Assembly: GCA_002451175.1 (NCBI GenBank)
Contig: DKBI01000043.1
Coordinates: 3,162 to 10,273, forward strand
DNA length: 7,112 nucleotides
DNA from: Betaproteobacteria bacterium UBA6904
GTDB lineage: Bacteria; Pseudomonadota; Gammaproteobacteria; Burkholderiales; SG8-39
Reading direction: 5' to 3'
A model generated the notes under the pieces. That model saw only the letters and a list, made by a program, of their open reading frames with translations, was not told the DNA's origin and did not search any database. The translations under genes were made by a program, and so were the position numbers. How positions within the stretch are numbered: the stretch's first letter is position 1; each line of letters starts with the position of its first letter. Of this stretch, positions 5,060 through 7,112 are shown in pieces.

Positions 5060-6808
5060 TTAACCGACCCTTTCCGCGGCCTGCGCCGCCCGGGTATCCG
5101 TTGCGATCAACGAAGCTCCCGGCTTGACGCGCGTGAACGCCACCGGCTTCATCGTCAGCGCCACCGCGTCGCCCTCGCGGCGCACGCTGCTGAACGCGGA
5201 GTGCTCCAGCGCGCCAGTCTGCGGAAAATCCTCGCGGAAATGCGCGCCGCGCGAATCCTCGCGCGCGAGCGCCGCCTGCGCGATGACACGGCTCACCGCG
5301 GTGAGGTTCCTCAGGTTGAGCCAGTCGTGCCAGGACACGTTGTACGCCCGCTCGCCGCCTGCGATCGCCTGGCGCGCGAGGTCCGACTCCAGGGCCGCGA
5401 GATCGCCGAGCGCCTCGCGCAGCGTCTTCGCGTCGCGGAGGATGCCGACCTTGTTCCACATCGTGTCATAGAGCTGCTCGCGCACCGCCTCGAGCGCGCC
5501 GGGCTTTCCGCCGGCGCGGGGCTCGCATTGCCGCACGGCTTCGTCCAGCGTTGCCGGGTCGGGTTCGTGCCACGCCTTCTGGCCGGCGATCCAGTCGGCC
5601 ATCGCCTCGCCCGCGACGCCGCCATACACCGTCGAATTCGCCACGCCGTTGCCGCCCAGCCGGTTCGCGCCGTGAACGCCGCCGGCGTCCTCGCCCGCGA
5701 CGAACAGTCCGGGGAGCGCCGTGCGGCAGTCGGGCGCGAACTCGACCCCGCCCATCATGTAGTGCGCGGTCGGCACGACCTCGACCAGATCGCCGGCGAG
5801 ATCGAAGCCGCAGTCCGCGCAGCGCTCGACCATGCCCTTGAACTGGCGCGCGACCTTCTCCGGCCCCAGATGCGCCATCGCAATGTACAGACCGCCGTTC
5901 GGCGTGACGCGCCCGGCGCGCATCTCGGCGAACATCGCGCGCGAGACGATGTCGCGCGTCGCGCGCTCGGAGGCCGGGTCATAGCGCGGCATGAAGCGCT
6001 CGCGCGCGCCATTCAGGAGATAACCACCCGCGCCGCGCAGGCCCTCCTCCAGCACGGTGCCGGTCATGCGCGTGTGCGCGCCGGCCAGCAATCCGGTCGG
6101 ATGGAACTGCACCATTTCCATGTCGCGCAGCGCAAGCCCCGCATCGAGCGCCATCGCCAGGCCGTCGCAGCTCTTGTCGCCGGAGGGCGTGTGGTAGCGA
6201 TACATCGTGGGGCCGCCGCCCGTGCCGAGCAGCACGGCCTTGGCGCGCACCAGCACGTAATCGCCGCGCCGCAGGTCGATCATCAGCACGCCGGCGAGCG
6301 CGTCGCCCGCCGGATTCTTCACCAGCGCGACCGCGCGATGCTCCTCGAGCCGGGCGATGCGGCGCGCCCAGACCTGCTCGGCGAGCCGGTTGATGATCTC
6401 GATGCCGGTGAGATCGCCCTTGTGCACCGTGCGATCGAAGGTCTGCCCGGCGAACGCCTTCTGGTGGATCGTGCCGTCGGGATTGCGGTCGAAGAAGCAG
6501 CCCAGCTCGTTCTCCAGCTCGTGAATGCGCTCGACGGCGAGCGTCACCAGCTTCCAGGCGAGATCCTGGTCGGGCAGCCACTTGCCGCCCTCGATCGTGT
6601 CCATGAAATGGCGCTCGACCGAGTCGCCCGGCGCCAGCGCGACGTTGTAGCCGCCCTGCACCATGCGCGTGCAGCCGCTCTTGCCGAGCAGCCCCTTCAC
6701 CGCCACCGTGATCGACGCCCCGGGCGCGGCCCGGTGCGCGTGCAGCGCGGCGAAGAGCCCCGCGCCGCCCGAACCGAGAATCAGGATGTCGGTATCAAGC
6801 CGGCGCAC
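5060..6808 (-). CDS. FAD-dependent oxidoreductase of the SdhA/FrdA/NadB family (fumarate reductase-like flavoprotein)
   Basis: The 582-residue protein has the full flavoprotein plan of succinate dehydrogenase/fumarate reductase: a dinucleotide-binding start ILILGSGGAGLFAALHA (8-24), a capping domain, and a helical C-terminal domain (about 435-530) ending in SRGAHFREDFP. Conserved active-site residues are His236 in QFHPTG, Arg258 in EGLRGAGG, Arg285 in ATRDIVSRA (the position of the proton-donating arginine of E. coli FrdA, Arg287), His349 in PTAHYMMGG and Arg383 in HGANRLGGN. Two differences stand out. The histidine that holds FAD covalently in SdhA/FrdA is Cys46 (SGCTRMVQGG), so FAD is probably bound without that bond, as in L-aspartate oxidase. 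The threonine or serine that contacts the substrate carboxylate next to the conserved glutamate is Glu254 (LEEG). The start is GTG 6808, which overlaps the end of the TRAP permease gene by 14 bases; upstream starts in the same frame would add residues without family similarity. No iron-sulfur or membrane-anchor subunit gene adjoins. Substrate and electron partner are unknown; an aspartate oxidase-like or specialised enoate-reductase role are alternatives. Confidence 0.92.
   Translation of the reverse strand: MRRLDTDILILGSGGAGLFAALHAHRAAPGASITVAVKGLLGKSGCTRMVQGGYNVALAPGDSVERHFMDTIEGGKWLPDQDLAWKLVTLAVERIHELENELGCFFDRNPDGTIHQKAFAGQTFDRTVHKGDLTGIEIINRLAEQVWARRIARLEEHRAVALVKNPAGDALAGVLMIDLRRGDYVLVRAKAVLLGTGGGPTMYRYHTPSGDKSCDGLAMALDAGLALRDMEMVQFHPTGLLAGAHTRMTGTVLEEGLRGAGGYLLNGARERFMPRYDPASERATRDIVSRAMFAEMRAGRVTPNGGLYIAMAHLGPEKVARQFKGMVERCADCGFDLAGDLVEVVPTAHYMMGGVEFAPDCRTALPGLFVAGEDAGGVHGANRLGGNGVANSTVYGGVAGEAMADWIAGQKAWHEPDPATLDEAVRQCEPRAGGKPGALEAVREQLYDTMWNKVGILRDAKTLREALGDLAALESDLARQAIAGGERAYNVSWHDWLNLRNLTAVSRVIAQAALAREDSRGAHFREDFPQTGALEHSAFSSVRREGDAVALTMKPVAFTRVKPGASLIATDTRAAQAAERVG
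5068..5075 (-). promoter_or_regulatory. Ribosome binding site (GGAAAGGG) of the MDR oxidoreductase gene
   Basis: On the minus strand GGAAAGGG sits ten bases before ATG 5057, inside the last codons of the flavoprotein gene. It rules out the longer frame that stays open upstream of this ATG, which only mirrors the flavoprotein gene. Confidence 0.6.
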
Positions 6809-7112
6809 GGTCCCTGCGCACCCACTGCAGCGCGACCACGAGCACCACCAGGGCGAAGCCGACGAGGTCGGTCCAATTGCTCGGATACACCAGCAGGAAG
6901 CCGGCAACGACCAGCATGATCCGCTCGGCCATGCTGACTTTCCTGAGCAGCCAGCCCTGCAGGCCCCCGGCGAGCGCGGCGATGCCGATCGCCGCCGTGA
7001 ACGTCACCAGCGCGATGGAACCCCAGTCGGCGCCGGCGAGCGTCTTGAACGATCCCGTGAGCAGCAGGCCGAGGCCGCTCGGATCGAGCACGAACATGAA
7101 CGGCACGAGGAA
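6795..7112 (-). CDS. TRAP transporter fused permease (DctQM-type), C-terminal part only (runs off right edge)
   Basis: About 106 residues of the C-terminus are visible, and the frame is open to the edge of the window, so the gene starts outside it. The segment reads FLVPFMFVLDPSGLGLLLTG, then helix-rich sequence: about SIALVTFTAAIGIAALAG, a QGWLL segment, AERIMLVVAGFLLVYPS, and TDLVGFALVVLVVALQWV, ending in a basic tail RRDRAPA. The PFMFV-x-[ND]-P motif, the QGW element and the ER-x-x-L-x-x-x-G-x-L-L-x-x-P segment are typical of the C-terminal region of the large TRAP permeases in which the small and large membrane subunits are fused. These are inner-membrane proteins that take up organic acids with a sodium or proton gradient, using a separate periplasmic binding protein. 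That binding protein would be outside the window. The final 14 bases overlap the start of the flavoprotein gene, suggesting coupled translation. Confidence 0.85.
   Translation of the reverse strand, partial: FLVPFMFVLDPSGLGLLLTGSFKTLAGADWGSIALVTFTAAIGIAALAGGLQGWLLRKVSMAERIMLVVAGFLLVYPSNWTDLVGFALVVLVVALQWVRRDRAPA

Noticed and set aside
6809..6907. An extended N-terminus for the flavoprotein
   Set aside because: The extra 33 codons lie within the TRAP permease gene in another frame and contain no family sequence; the nucleotide-binding motif starts a few residues after GTG 6808.
5201..6919. A 572-codon plus-strand open frame opposite the flavoprotein
   Set aside because: It mirrors the flavoprotein gene, is rich in Arg, Ala and His with no recognisable motifs, and has no supporting start context.
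1..7112. Search for tRNA or rRNA genes, CRISPR repeats, transposase remnants, attachment sites and riboswitches
   Set aside because: Nearly every base is in one of seven recognisable coding regions and no repeated units or structured non-coding stretches were seen by eye; a covariance-model scan would be needed to be certain.

Overview
The window is GC-rich and almost fully coding (seven genes, longest gap 39 bases). Its gene types are a Bug-type binding protein, a class III CoA-transferase, an Ldh_2-family dehydrogenase and a TRAP fused permease, a set that is common in Betaproteobacteria, especially Burkholderiales and relatives. That placement is an inference from gene content and base composition; no marker gene in the window fixes the taxon. 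Start codons are ATG or GTG, and the best ribosome binding sites read AAAGGG or GGGAG.

Layout. Left edge to 1117 (minus strand): an Ldh_2-family NAD(P)-dependent 2-hydroxyacid dehydrogenase, whose stop overlaps by GTGA the start of a gene that runs off the left edge and looks like an Ogt/MGMT-type O6-methylguanine-DNA methyltransferase. Bases 1118-1156: a 39-bp divergent gap. Bases 1157-4072 (plus strand): a probable three-gene operon of dienelactone hydrolase, class III CoA-transferase and a secreted Bug/TctC-type solute-binding protein. Bases 4059 to the right edge (minus strand, converging on that operon and overlapping its last gene by 14 bases): the C-terminus of a TRAP fused permease, a succinate dehydrogenase/fumarate reductase-like flavoprotein and an NADPH:quinone reductase-like oxidoreductase, tightly spaced and probably co-transcribed.

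How they may work together (inference). The plus-strand genes suit capture of a carboxylate in the periplasm (Bug protein), activation as a CoA ester (CoA-transferase) and hydrolysis of an ester or lactone (dienelactone hydrolase); no TctA/TctB membrane genes are visible, so the Bug protein is an orphan here. The minus-strand cluster pairs uptake of an organic acid (TRAP permease) with a soluble-type flavoprotein that lacks the FAD-linking histidine and has a changed substrate-binding residue, followed by an MDR-family reductase. The window therefore looks like catabolic accessory DNA for organic acids, and none of the substrates can be read from the sequence. No RNA genes, CRISPR arrays, insertion sequences, long repeats or convincing terminators were seen. 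The most unusual item is the active site of the flavoprotein and its fusion-like coupling to the TRAP permease.
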